Assembly: GCA_947253625.1 (NCBI GenBank)
Contig: CAMYAB010000003.1
Span: 62,001 to 126,000 of the forward strand
Origin: an uncultured Porphyromonadaceae bacterium
GTDB lineage: Bacteria; Bacteroidota; Bacteroidia; Bacteroidales; Porphyromonadaceae
Length of the DNA: 64,000 nucleotides
Direction of reading: 5' to 3'
The translations under genes and the position numbers were made by a program. The notes beneath the pieces are model-generated. The model saw only the letters and a program-made list of their open reading frames with translations. It searched no databases and was not told where the DNA came from. Below, piece after piece: positions 44,908 to 53,674 of the stretch; position 1 is the stretch's first letter; every line of letters begins with the position of its first letter.

Positions 44908-47541
44908 ATGAGTGCAAAAGTGGCAGAGACACCCATGATGTCTCAGTACAATAGGTTCAAAAAGAAGTACCCCGACGCCATCCTCCTCTTTCGGGTGGGG
45001 GACTTTTACGAGACCTTTTCGGAAGACGCCGTGGAGGTCTCCGCACTCACCGGCATCACCCTCACCAAGCGAGGCAATGGCAGTGCCAACGAAGTCCCGT
45101 TGGCCGGATTTCCGTACCATGCTCTGGACACCTACCTCCCCAAGCTTGTCTCTCAGGGCAAGCGTGTCGCCATCTGCGACCAGATAGAGGACCCCAAGCT
45201 CACCACCAAGCTCGTCAAGCGTGATGTCACCGAGCTCGTGACCCCGGGGCTCACCATGCACGACACTGTCCTAGATGCCAATACCAACAACTTCCTCTCC
45301 GCCGTGGTCCTCCAAGGAGGGATAGCCGGAGCAGCCTTTCTCGACCTATCCACGGGGGAGTTTTTGGCAACACAGGGTAGGCTCCCCGAGGTGGAAAAAA
45401 TGATGGCCAACTTTGACCCCAGCGAGACACTGGTCAAGCGAGGCACAGAGACCTACGTCGCCGACCGGCTGGGAAACAAGCTAAACCTCTACCCACTGGA
45501 CGACTGGGTCTTCAGCGAAGACTATGGGCGAGAGCGACTCCTCAAGCACTTTGGCGTCAAGCACCTAAAAGGGATGGGCATCGAGGAAGACAAGCTCTCG
45601 ATCATCGCCTGTGGCGCCATACTCTACTATCTCGAGCTGACCAAGCACGCACGACTCTCGCACATCACCACGATCCGAAAGGTAGAGGAGAGTAGATTCG
45701 TACAGCTGGATCGCTTTACCCTCCACAATCTGGAGATCCTACGCCCCATGAGCGAAGAGGGTATCCCACTGGTCCAAGTACTCGACCACACTCACACCCC
45801 CATGGGCGGACGACTGCTCAAGCGCTGGCTCGTCTTTCCACTGCTGGAGGTGCAGGAGATCCGGAGGAGGCAGAGTGTCGTCTCCTCGTTCCTAAACGAT
45901 CGCAACCTACACCAAAAGGTAGGCACCCTACTCGATGGCATAGGTGACCTCGAGCGACTCAGCAGCAAAGTGGCGGTCAATAGGATCAACCCCCGTGAGC
46001 TCCTACAGGTAGCCCACAGTCTCCGCTTGGCACGCCCGATCATGGATGCCCTACTCCAAGCAGAGGGGCAAGAGATACGAGAGCTCGCTCTAGGCATCGA
46101 CCCCATAGACGAGCTGGCTGAGCATATCGAGCACACCATCAACCCCGACGCACCCATACAATCCGGCAAATCCGGCATCATCCGACAAGGTGTCGATGAG
46201 CGACTCGATGAACTGCGATCCATAGCCGGAGGAGGCAAAGAGTACCTGGTACACCTGCGACAACGCGAAAGCGAGCGCACCGGCATCCCAAGCCTCAAGG
46301 TCGCTTTCAACAACGTATTTGGCTACTACATTGAGGTCCGAAACACCTACAAGGACAAAGTCCCCGAAGACTGGATCCGAAAGCAGACCCTCGTCAGCGC
46401 CGAACGATACATCACGGCCGAACTCAAAGAGTACGAGCAAAAGATCCTGGGAGCAGAGGAGCGGATCGGTATCCTAGAGCAAGAACTCTACACACAGCTC
46501 ATGGAGGAGGTCCTGACCTACATACGGGTCCTCCAAAAAAACGCCACCACCCTGTCCGAGATAGATGTCCTGCGCTCCTTTGCCGAAGTGGCGCAAAACA
46601 ACCACTACGTCGCCCCAACCATAGACAACAGCCGAGTACTCGAGATCGTGGGAGGACGACACCCCGTGATCGAGCAAACCATGCCACCGGGCGAAGTCTA
46701 CGTCGCCAACGACCTATACCTCGACACCGACACCCGCCAGATCATCATCATCACCGGACCCAACATGTCCGGAAAGTCCGCACTCCTACGCCAGACAGCA
46801 CTCATAGCCCTCATGGCCCAAGTAGGATCCTTCGTCCCGGCAGACTCCGCCAGAGTGGGCATCATCGACCGAATATTTACCCGAGTGGGAGCCTCCGACA
46901 ATATCTCCAGAGGCGAAAGCACCTTCATGGTCGAGATGACCGAGTCCGCCGCCATACTCAACAACCTCACCGGGCGAAGCCTCGTACTCATAGACGAACT
47001 GGGGCGTGGCACAAGCACCTACGACGGCATATCGATAGCACGAGCCATAGTGGAGTACCTACACGACCACCCACATGGTCACGCCAAGACCCTTTTTGCA
47101 ACACACTACCACGAGCTAAACGAGCTGGAAGGAGTCTACCCAAGGGTCAAGAACTACAATGTAGCTGTCAACGAAGCCGATGGCAAGGTCGTCTTTCTCC
47201 GAAAACTGGTACCGGGGGGCAGCGAACACAGCTTTGGGATCCATGTCGCCAAGATGGCCGGCATGCCCCAAGCAATAGTGGCACGTGCGACCCAACTACT
47301 AGAGCAACTCGAGGAAAGTGCCGCCACCATGAGAGCCGGACTGGGAGCCGAAAACACCACCACAGTCCTCAAGCCCACCGGAATGGGTGCCGCACCGGTA
47401 CAGCTCAGCTTCTTTCAGCTGGACGACCCCACCCTCGCCGCCGTGCGAGACGAGATCGTAGGGATAGACATCAACAGCCTAACCCCCATCCAAGCCCTCA
47501 ACAAACTCGACCAAATCCAGAAGCTACTCACCCAAAAATAG
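44908..47541 (+). CDS. mutS: DNA mismatch repair protein MutS
   Basis: 877 residues with all MutS domains: mismatch-reading domain I with the Phe-x-Glu motif (GDFYETF), connector, core and clamp, then the ATPase with Walker A GPNMSGKS and Walker B LVLIDELGRGTSTYDG, and a dimerisation tail ending IQALNKLDQIQKLL. It recognises mismatches after replication and recruits MutL. The start MSAKVAETPMMSQY follows the usual PMM(x)QY pattern. Confidence 0.97.
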   Translation: MSAKVAETPMMSQYNRFKKKYPDAILLFRVGDFYETFSEDAVEVSALTGITLTKRGNGSANEVPLAGFPYHALDTYLPKLVSQGKRVAICDQIEDPKLTTKLVKRDVTELVTPGLTMHDTVLDANTNNFLSAVVLQGGIAGAAFLDLSTGEFLATQGRLPEVEKMMANFDPSETLVKRGTETYVADRLGNKLNLYPLDDWVFSEDYGRERLLKHFGVKHLKGMGIEEDKLSIIACGAILYYLELTKHARLSHITTIRKVEESRFVQLDRFTLHNLEILRPMSEEGIPLVQVLDHTHTPMGGRLLKRWLVFPLLEVQEIRRRQSVVSSFLNDRNLHQKVGTLLDGIGDLERLSSKVAVNRINPRELLQVAHSLRLARPIMDALLQAEGQEIRELALGIDPIDELAEHIEHTINPDAPIQSGKSGIIRQGVDERLDELRSIAGGGKEYLVHLRQRESERTGIPSLKVAFNNVFGYYIEVRNTYKDKVPEDWIRKQTLVSAERYITAELKEYEQKILGAEERIGILEQELYTQLMEEVLTYIRVLQKNATTLSEIDVLRSFAEVAQNNHYVAPTIDNSRVLEIVGGRHPVIEQTMPPGEVYVANDLYLDTDTRQIIIITGPNMSGKSALLRQTALIALMAQVGSFVPADSARVGIIDRIFTRVGASDNISRGESTFMVEMTESAAILNNLTGRSLVLIDELGRGTSTYDGISIARAIVEYLHDHPHGHAKTLFATHYHELNELEGVYPRVKNYNVAVNEADGKVVFLRKLVPGGSEHSFGIHVAKMAGMPQAIVARATQLLEQLEESAATMRAGLGAENTTTVLKPTGMGAAPVQLSFFQLDDPTLAAVRDEIVGIDINSLTPIQALNKLDQIQKLLTQK

Positions 47542-47572
47542 CCGACAAGACAAAAGTCACAACTATTTTGGC

Positions 47573-47580
47573 TACCTTTG
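47573..47580 (+). promoter_or_regulatory. -7 element of tmRNA gene
   Basis: TACCTTTG, about 60 bp before the mature tmRNA 5' end; the transcript would then be trimmed. Confidence 0.55.
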
Positions 47581-47641
47581 CACCAACGATAGAGATCGGC
47601 GGTACACCTCCGCAACGGACCAAAGCAGGTCCACAGACTAT

Positions 47642-48053
47642 GGGGATGACCGGTTTTGACAGCATGTAGAGGTAGTTCGTAAGCACGTAGTGCATGGTTA
47701 GCTGGCACTATAATCCTAGATAACAAACACTTTCAAATGGCGAAAACAACTACGCTCTCGCAGCGTGATCTCTGATCACGACTAGAACAAACGTTCTTGC
47801 GGTTGAGCCCTTTGCTCCCGGCGAGACATCACCCAGATACCGTGAGCCCGAGGTGGTCTGATCCGGTGGTGCTATCTATATCGGGAAGGGTGCCGGAGGC
47901 GTCTTTCGTCCGGCACGACACTCAAGAGACTAAGCCTGCAGAGTGGTGGCTTTGGCCTAATCTGCGGGACGAAAACCGAAAGCAAAGCTAAACGTGTAGA
48001 AAGCGGGCTAGTTCCGTGTTTGGACGAGGGTTCGAATCCCTCCATCTCCACCA
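47642..48053 (+). ncRNA. ssrA: transfer-messenger RNA
   Basis: About 412 nt. The tRNA-like ends are visible: 5' GGGGATGACCGGTTTTGACAG and 3' GTTCGAATCCCTCC...CTCCACCA, with the T-arm GGGTTCGAATCCC and encoded CCA. The tag frame begins at GGC (47739) and encodes GENNYALAA, then TGA at 47766-47768, a typical Bacteroidetes degradation tag. It rescues stalled ribosomes with SmpB. Pseudoknot stems follow the tag (e.g. around 47770-47990). Confidence 0.97.
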
Positions 48054-48058
48054 ACAAA

Positions 48059-48104
48059 GACCGCTCGGGGCCTTCACATCGGCCCCGAGCGGTCTCTCTT
48101 TTTT
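48059..48104 (+). terminator. tmRNA terminator
   Basis: Perfect 14-bp GC-rich stem (GACCGCTCGGGGCC / GGCCCCGAGCGGTC), 8-base loop and a T-run (TCTCTTTTTT), 5 bp past the tmRNA CCA. Confidence 0.95.
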
Positions 48105-48213
48105 AGGACACTCCGGCAGATAATACACGAGTGGCAGTATCGGCACACCTATTTTTGTAGAGGAGAGGATGGCCATTGCCACAGACATTTACCGCTTATT
48201 TGTAGAAAATGAG

Positions 48214-48221
48214 TACCTTTG
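48214..48221 (+). promoter_or_regulatory. -7 element of ftsA
   Basis: TACCTTTG. Transcription would begin near 48229, so the in-frame start at 48219 cannot be used and the ATG at 48276 is preferred. Confidence 0.55.
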
Positions 48222-48275
48222 GAGATAGGTAAAACAAAACAGATCACTACCAGTATCCAAACAACTTTCCGCCCA

Positions 48276-49712
48276 ATGCAAACTGATAAGTACTCCGTAG
48301 TCGTAGTGGACCTTGGCACGGACAAGATCAAGGCGGCCCTTGCCGAAAAACTCCCCGACGGCACACTGGACATCCTCGAACGAACCGAAATACCTGCCGA
48401 AGGGTGTATCGTACGTGGTGTCGTCTTCAATCAGCGAATAACAGCCGAAAAACTCAGCCTCCTGCTCCAAGAACTGGAGGAGACCACCCATGGCACAGAA
48501 CGTATCACCAAAGTCTATACCGGGATCGGCGGACAAGGGCTACGTAGCAAGATAGAAGAGCACGACCTGCCCTTTCCGGACGAACGCGAGATCACCGCAG
48601 AGGACCTCACAGACCTCAGCCAAAGACTCCTGGAGGACCAAGACTCCCCCTACACCACCCTCGACTCCGTAGACCCACTATACCATGTCAATGGCAACCT
48701 CACCGCCAACCCTGTCGGCATCAAGGCCAAGAGCCTACGCGTCCGAAGTCAGAGAATCCTGACCAAGCGACAAATCCCCGACAGTATCCGTGACGTAATC
48801 GTGGATAAGCTGGGACTGGAAATAGCCAATATCAATGTGTCACCCATCATTCTGGGCAATACTTTCCTGACCAAGGAGCAAAAAAAGCTGGGTAGTGCCA
48901 TCATAGACTTTGGGTGTGGGTGCACCACGGTGGCACTCTACAATAACGGCGTACTCGCCGGGCTGCGGACCTTTCCGCTCGGCTCACAAAACATCACACT
49001 CGACCTCACTGCACTGCACATAGGAGTGTCGGAGGCAGAGCGCGTCAAGAAAAATGATGGATCCGCAGATGCCTCAAAGGCAAAAGATGAGCAGATCTTG
49101 GTCAAAAACGCCGACGAGCGATCCAGCAGGCAGATTCCACTCTACGAGATCAACCAATACGTCGAAGCACGTACTAGAGAGATCGTAGACAATATTGCGG
49201 CATTTGTACACGAAGTACTCGGAGAAAACAGCCTGCCGGGTGGGGTCGTCCTCACCGGTGGAGGATCCAAGCTGAAAGAACTACCACAGCTCATTACCAA
49301 TGTCCTACAGACCAAAGTGGAACTCTCCACCAAGACCAACGACCTAGGCAACACCTACTACATCGCCAACCCGGAGTGGAACCTCGTCTACAGTATGTGT
49401 CTGGAGGCAGACACCCCGTGTACAGAGCCGGTAGTGGTACCGCAACCGGAAGAAAAAAGACAAGACAACCCACCACTCAACCCTCCTGTGACAGACTTTC
49501 CGGAGGATGACGAACTACCGGAGCAAAAACCACTCATACCCGATGACCTGCTTGGCGAACGTATCAAGAAAGAGCAACAAGATACCAAGCCAAACACTGT
49601 AAAGAGACGCAATAAGAAAACCGAAAAAAAGAGTGGACTCGGATTCAAAGGATGGATCGAGGGGTTCCTAAACCCCCTCATGCCACCCGAAGATGATGAA
49701 GATAATATGTAA
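48276..49712 (+). CDS. ftsA: cell division protein FtsA
   Basis: 478 residues from the ATG at 48276 (MQTDKYSVVVVDLGTDKIKAAL, matching the actin-fold phosphate-1 loop). Other ATPase-fold segments: SAIIDFGCGCTTVALYNNG and GGVVLTGGGSKLKELPQL. After the core comes a Pro/Glu-rich linker of about 65 residues and a C-terminal amphipathic, basic segment (SGLGFKGWIEGFLNPLM) that should bind the membrane. FtsA tethers FtsZ to the membrane. Eight bp separate its stop from ftsZ. Confidence 0.95.
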   Translation: MQTDKYSVVVVDLGTDKIKAALAEKLPDGTLDILERTEIPAEGCIVRGVVFNQRITAEKLSLLLQELEETTHGTERITKVYTGIGGQGLRSKIEEHDLPFPDEREITAEDLTDLSQRLLEDQDSPYTTLDSVDPLYHVNGNLTANPVGIKAKSLRVRSQRILTKRQIPDSIRDVIVDKLGLEIANINVSPIILGNTFLTKEQKKLGSAIIDFGCGCTTVALYNNGVLAGLRTFPLGSQNITLDLTALHIGVSEAERVKKNDGSADASKAKDEQILVKNADERSSRQIPLYEINQYVEARTREIVDNIAAFVHEVLGENSLPGGVVLTGGGSKLKELPQLITNVLQTKVELSTKTNDLGNTYYIANPEWNLVYSMCLEADTPCTEPVVVPQPEEKRQDNPPLNPPVTDFPEDDELPEQKPLIPDDLLGERIKKEQQDTKPNTVKRRNKKTEKKSGLGFKGWIEGFLNPLMPPEDDEDNM

Positions 49713-49720
49713 ATGTAGCC

Positions 49721-51058
49721 ATGGAAGAACTACTAGATATAGAATCCCGCACCTACACGGACCCAACGATCATCAAGGTAATAGGCGTAGGTGGTGGCGG
49801 TGGCAATGCCGTCAACTACATGTACTCGCAGGATGTCAAAAACGTATCCTACCTACTCTGCAATACCGACCGACAACACCTCCAAAAGTGTAGCATACCC
49901 GACACCATCGTCATCGGAGAAAAACTCACCGGCGGACTCGGAGCCGGCAATGACCCGGAAATAGCCAAAGCAGCCGCAGAAGAGAGCAAGGAGCAGATCC
50001 AAAAAGCACTCAACGATGGCACCCGAATGGTCTTCATCACTGCCGGAATGGGTGGTGGCACCGGCACAGGAGCCGCACCCGTCATCGCTCGTGTAGCCAA
50101 GGATATGGGCATCCTCACGGTGGGAATAGTCACCATACCGTTTTTGTTTGAGGGCGAAAGAAAGATCTACCAAGCCATACGCGGTGTGGAGGAGTTGCAG
50201 AAAAACGTGGATGCCATACTGGTTGTCCAAAACGAACTACTCTACAAAGTCTACCCCGACCTCACCGTATCCGAGGCCTTCAAGCGTGCCGATGAGACCC
50301 TCACCACAAGTGCAAGATCCATCTCCGAGCTCATCACCCTACCGGCTGTGATGAATGTAGACTTTGCCGATGTCCGCACAACCCTCAAGGATGGGGGTGT
50401 CAGCATCATTACCCGAGGCTTTTCATCCAAAGCCGAGGGCATACGAGTTGCCATCGATCGCGCACTCAACTCACCTCTCGTCAATACCACAAACTTCGAC
50501 AAGGCCACTCGTGTCCTCTTCCTCCTCACCTACAAGAGTGGATTTGAGCCCAAGGCTGAGGTGGTCAACGATCTACGCCGTACGACAGACTCGATCAAAG
50601 CCGACTTCAACTTCATATGGGGCTACAGCGAGCGCGAAGACGAGTACATGGAGGACGAGCTGGGCATCACTATACTGGCCAGTGGATTTGGACAAGAGGA
50701 GCTACACCTCGACGACTACACTGTTGCAGAGAGAGAGGAGAAGATCCGCACCTGGTACCCGGACAGCATGAAAAGCAACAGCACCTACTCCAAGTACGGA
50801 TCCATCATTTTTACCGAAGAGGAGTTGGACGACGACACCTTCATCGCCCTAGTGAGCGACAAGCCCACGCTCACTCGCCGAGATGAGGATCTGACACGGT
50901 ACCGAAAAGTCATCAACCCATCGGCTCACAAGGCGTTGCACAACGACTTCCAACCAAAACAGGCAGCCCCCGAAAACAAAATAAGCGACGACGGTCCTCA
51001 GACAGTGGACTCGACGTTGATCCGATTTGGGCTCAACTTTGACAACGACAAAAAATAA
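49721..51058 (+). CDS. ftsZ: cell division GTPase FtsZ
   Basis: 445 residues. Tubulin-type GTP motif GGGTGTGAAP, N-terminal VGGGGGNAVNYM, the T7 synergy loop segment VDFADVRTTLKDGG, and a C-terminal linker of about 110 residues with a weak terminal peptide (STLIRFGLNFDNDKK). Polymerises into the Z ring. The tail does not look like the canonical FtsA-binding peptide of proteobacteria, as is common in Bacteroidetes. Confidence 0.97.
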   Translation: MEELLDIESRTYTDPTIIKVIGVGGGGGNAVNYMYSQDVKNVSYLLCNTDRQHLQKCSIPDTIVIGEKLTGGLGAGNDPEIAKAAAEESKEQIQKALNDGTRMVFITAGMGGGTGTGAAPVIARVAKDMGILTVGIVTIPFLFEGERKIYQAIRGVEELQKNVDAILVVQNELLYKVYPDLTVSEAFKRADETLTTSARSISELITLPAVMNVDFADVRTTLKDGGVSIITRGFSSKAEGIRVAIDRALNSPLVNTTNFDKATRVLFLLTYKSGFEPKAEVVNDLRRTTDSIKADFNFIWGYSEREDEYMEDELGITILASGFGQEELHLDDYTVAEREEKIRTWYPDSMKSNSTYSKYGSIIFTEEELDDDTFIALVSDKPTLTRRDEDLTRYRKVINPSAHKALHNDFQPKQAAPENKISDDGPQTVDSTLIRFGLNFDNDKK

Positions 51059-51065
51059 CCAACTC

Positions 51066-51518
51066 ATGGCACTATTTGACCAAATAAATCAAGAGATAAA
51101 AACCGCCATGCTGGCACGAAATCACGCCAGACTGGAGGCATTACGTGGCATCAAAAAGGAGTTTTTGGAAGCAAAAACCGCACCGGGACACCAAGGTGAT
51201 CTCACCGACGAAGAGGGGATGAAAATCATCAGCAAGCTCCTAAAGCAACGCCAAGACAGTGCCGCTATCTATCGCGAAAACAACCGTCCCGACCTAGCCG
51301 AAGAAGATGAGGCTGAGGCAGCGGTATATCTCGAGTTTTTGCCCGAGCCGATGAGCGAAGAGGAGCTACACAATCGCATCCAAGAGATTATCCACCAACT
51401 CGGGGTCACCGACCTCAAAGGAATGGGACAGGTGATGGGGGTAGCCACAAAAGAGCTGGCCGGCAAGGCAGACGGAAAAGCCATCTCTGCAGCTGTACGA
51501 TCCATCCTCCAAAGCTAA
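51066..51518 (+). CDS. yqeY: GatB/YqeY domain protein
   Basis: 150 residues from the ATG at 51066 (MALFDQINQEIKTAMLARN). Helical YqeY pattern: RLEALRGIKKEFLEAK, IISKLLKQRQDSAAIYRENNRPDLAEEDEAE, YLPEPMSEEEL-like segment, and the terminal GMGQVMGVATKELAGKADGKAISAAVR. Resembles the tRNA-binding tail of GatB; role unclear. Starts 7 bp after ftsZ. The longer frame from 51027 overlaps ftsZ and is rejected. Confidence 0.93.
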   Translation: MALFDQINQEIKTAMLARNHARLEALRGIKKEFLEAKTAPGHQGDLTDEEGMKIISKLLKQRQDSAAIYRENNRPDLAEEDEAEAAVYLEFLPEPMSEEELHNRIQEIIHQLGVTDLKGMGQVMGVATKELAGKADGKAISAAVRSILQS

Positions 51519-51526
51519 GACAAACC

Positions 51527-52513
51527 TTGAAAATAGGCTCTATCGATCTCGGTCCTCATCCAGTCCTACTTGCACCGATGGAGGACGTCACGGATCAGTC
51601 CTTCAGGTTGCTTTGCCGAGAGTTTGGTTCGGCACTGGTCTACACCGAGTTTGTCAGTGCCGATGCCATAGTCCGCAGTATCCGCTCCTCCCTCACCAAA
51701 ATGGTGGTCTCCGACGAAGAGCGTCCTGTGGCCATACAGATCTATGGCAAGGATCCGGACGTCATGGCCGAGGCAGCGCGTATCAGCCAAGAAGCGGGTC
51801 CGGATCTCATCGACATCAACTTTGGCTGTCCTGTCAAGCGAGTGGCCACAAAAGGAGCCGGGGCAGGTCTCCTACGCGATATTCCACGCATGCTCGATAT
51901 CACCAGCGCAGTGGTGGAGGCAGTGCAGCTACCTGTCACGGTCAAGACGCGACTAGGTTGGGATAGCGACAACATCATCATAGAGGACCTTGCCGAACAA
52001 CTCCAGGATGCCGGTGCGCAGGCACTCACCATACACGGACGCACCCGTAGCCAAATGTACAAAGGGGTGGCCGACTGGGCACCTATCGCACGTGTCAAGA
52101 GCAATCCACGCATCCACATACCCATCATAGCCAATGGCGACGTCACCGATGGCGAGAGTGCACTGCGCTGCTACCAAGAGACCAATGCGGACGCCATCAT
52201 GGTCGGCAGAGGAGCCATCGGCAGACCGTGGGTATTTGAGGAGATGACCGCCACTCTGAGCGGTTCCACTCCCCCTACACATGATCACAAATGGTACATT
52301 GACGTACTCAAGCGACTAGTAGATGACAGCATAGCCCGATGCGGTGGCGATCGTGGTATCTGGCCCATCAGGCGTCACTTGGCAGCCTCACCGGTTCTGA
52401 AAGGTATCCCCGACTTCAGGCAACAAAGGATTGCCATCCTTCGTGCCGAGACCAGAGAAGAGCTGTTTGGATTGCTGGACCAGGTGCCACCCAGCACCGA
52501 CTGCAAGTTCTGA
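51527..52513 (+). CDS. dusB: tRNA-dihydrouridine synthase (DusB-like)
   Basis: 328 residues. TIM-barrel FMN enzyme with LAPMEDVTDQSFR, INFGCPVKRVATKGAGAGLLRD (catalytic Cys in NFGCP), VTVKTRLGWD, LTIHGRTRSQMYKG and IIANGDVTD. It reduces uridines in tRNA D-loops. The start codon is TTG at 51527; the resulting MKIGSIDLG is the normal family N-terminus and the next in-frame ATG lies within the conserved MEDVT motif, so TTG is very likely real. Confidence 0.95.
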   Translation: MKIGSIDLGPHPVLLAPMEDVTDQSFRLLCREFGSALVYTEFVSADAIVRSIRSSLTKMVVSDEERPVAIQIYGKDPDVMAEAARISQEAGPDLIDINFGCPVKRVATKGAGAGLLRDIPRMLDITSAVVEAVQLPVTVKTRLGWDSDNIIIEDLAEQLQDAGAQALTIHGRTRSQMYKGVADWAPIARVKSNPRIHIPIIANGDVTDGESALRCYQETNADAIMVGRGAIGRPWVFEEMTATLSGSTPPTHDHKWYIDVLKRLVDDSIARCGGDRGIWPIRRHLAASPVLKGIPDFRQQRIAILRAETREELFGLLDQVPPSTDCKF

Positions 52514-52539
52514 TCCACAACACTTACCTAGGAGACAAA

Positions 52540-52588
52540 ACAGAGAGAGGAAGTACCTAAAAATACTCCTCTCTCTGTTTTCTTTTTT
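52540..52588 (+). terminator. terminator of ftsA-dusB operon
   Basis: Stem ACAGAGAGAGGAAGTA / TACTCCTCTCTCTGT with a one-base bulge, followed by TTTTCTTTTTT. Confidence 0.85.
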
Positions 52589-52664
52589 CAAAAATCACTC
52601 CCCCCTACCCTTTTTCCGAAGGTCTCACTTTTTCATACCACCCGGGCATGTTGGTAGAGTGTTA

Positions 52665-52870
52665 GTAAAGTGTGGAAAACGTGTGGAAAGATTTGGGCTA
52701 CTTTTCTTGGTTTATTTTCAGATTTTCTTATGACGTAAAAGAATCAACAGCTCCAAGAAAACAGCAAAAAAGTTATGCACAACTTCTCCACCACTCTTTC
52801 CACAGATTCATCAACATTGATTCATTCGTACCGGACGGGGAAGTCGGCACTTATCCACAGTTTCCACACG
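52665..52870. other. candidate replication origin (DnaA-box cluster)
   Basis: DnaA-box-like 9-mers: TTTTCCACA (52679-52671, -), CTTTCCACA (52690-52682, -), TTATGCACA (52773-52781, +), CTTTCCACA (52796-52804, +), TTATCCACA (52851-52859, +, perfect) and GTTTCCACA (52860-52868, +). The two outer groups face each other across an AT-rich 80-bp stretch (52691-52772) that could unwind. A parS-like site lies 16 kb away. Strand composition seems to shift here (C-rich plus strand on the left, G-rich on the right). dnaA itself is not in the window. Confidence 0.55.
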
Positions 52871-53107
52871 TATTATATCCATCCTATCTTTTAGCCCCCA
52901 CCCTATAAGTCCACACAAACAGTTCTTAGCACACAAAAAAATAAGAAGAAAGGTGTTGGGCAAAACGGGTGAGGAGGCAAAAAAAAAGGATGCCCCGGTT
53001 TTGACGATCTGCTTTGTTACCCTTGCGAGAGCTGCGCCCCAATTACCATCGCCCCACCCTCTACTCAAATAACCAATCATAGGTCTATATGGTTGTCCCA
53101 GCCGGGG

Positions 53108-53223
53108 GGCCAAAAACAGCTTTTTGGGGGTATTGATAATCAGATGATTACAAGTGACTTTGAGTTTCACGGATAGAAGCAAAACTTTTCACGGATAGAA
53201 GCAATCGTTTGGACGGATAGAAA
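53108..53223 (-). repeat. 22-bp minisatellite with tail, copy E
   Basis: Three units (53158-53223) in minus orientation, the outermost with GTCCAAACG instead of GTGAAAA. The tail (53108-53157) has CTTGTAATC, CTGATTATCAATAC, CCCCAAAAAG and TTTTTGG blocks. Confidence 0.78.
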
Positions 53224-53301
53224 AAAGTGGTTGGTTCGTTTTTCTCCCTCATAAAGGGGGGCAACATTTGTTTCCGAATGTAGTCCTGATGGGAAGAGTG
53301 T

Positions 53302-53334
53302 CTTGGGTGGGTACGAAATAATTTGTTACATTTG
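53302..53334 (+). promoter_or_regulatory. orphan promoter in gene-free region
   Basis: CTTG (53302-53305, one mismatch to TTTG), 21 bases, TACATTTG (53327-53334). There is no coding sequence downstream on this strand before a strong terminator at 53549. Confidence 0.55.
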
Positions 53335-53341
53335 CACTGCT

Positions 53342-53588
53342 TGTTAGGAAATACAGATTTTTTATACAGACAACATACTATTGTTGATCTGCGTGCGTGT
53401 CCGATTTTTGGGATGGTGTGCAGTGGTGCAATAGACGACCTATTGCAGATCATTGGTCTGCATAGAATCCTAGGTTTTACCTAGGTGACATGATGTTTAT
53501 TTTGTTATAGCCATCTACTTTTTCATTGCTTTTATAAGTAGAGACTTTGAGAGCTCATAGCATGCTTGCTGTGGGTTCTCTTTTTTTT
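53342..53588 (+). ncRNA. candidate structured non-coding RNA (6S-like size)
   Basis: Bounded by a promoter (TACATTTG at 53327) and a strong terminator with a U8 run (53581-53588), so a transcript of about 245 nt is predicted with no credible open frame. Several stems can be drawn: TGCAATAG / CTATTGCA (53427-53447), TGCAGA / TCTGCA (53445-53462), GATCTGC / GCAGATC (53386 region with 53446 region, an alternative to the previous two), CCTAGG / CCTAGG and TCTACTT / AAGTAGA (around 53515-53542). Size and isolated position fit a 6S RNA such as the Bacteroidales-1 motif, but I could not confirm its consensus fold. Confidence 0.45.
53549..53588 (+). terminator. strong orphan terminator
   Basis: GAGAGCTCATAGCA pairs with TGCTGTGGGTTCTC over 14 bp including three G-U wobbles, loop TGCT, then T8. 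The wobbles pair only in plus-strand RNA, so it acts in the + direction. Confidence 0.85.
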
Positions 53589-53604
53589 AAGGTGACTGTT
53601 GTAC

Positions 53605-53636
53605 GACGGTATTCGGCCACGTGACCGAATACCGTC
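53605..53636. repeat. perfect inverted repeat with CACGTG loop
   Basis: GACGGTATTCGG, loop CCACGTGA, CCGAATACCGTC. It lies 39 bp past the stop of the minus-strand gene and may help terminate it, though no T-run follows on that strand. Confidence 0.6.
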
Positions 53637-53674
53637 CTCGGTTGCGTGGCTATATAGTTTGTCGTGTGGTGAGG

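Larger units (their letters stand above)
52514..53674. other. 1.16-kb gene-free region
   Basis: In order: dusB terminator, candidate oriC (52665-52870), a stretch of mixed sequence, minisatellite copy E, an orphan promoter, a probable ncRNA with its own terminator, and a perfect inverted repeat (53605-53636). No coding frame longer than about 120 codons looks real. Confidence 0.75.
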
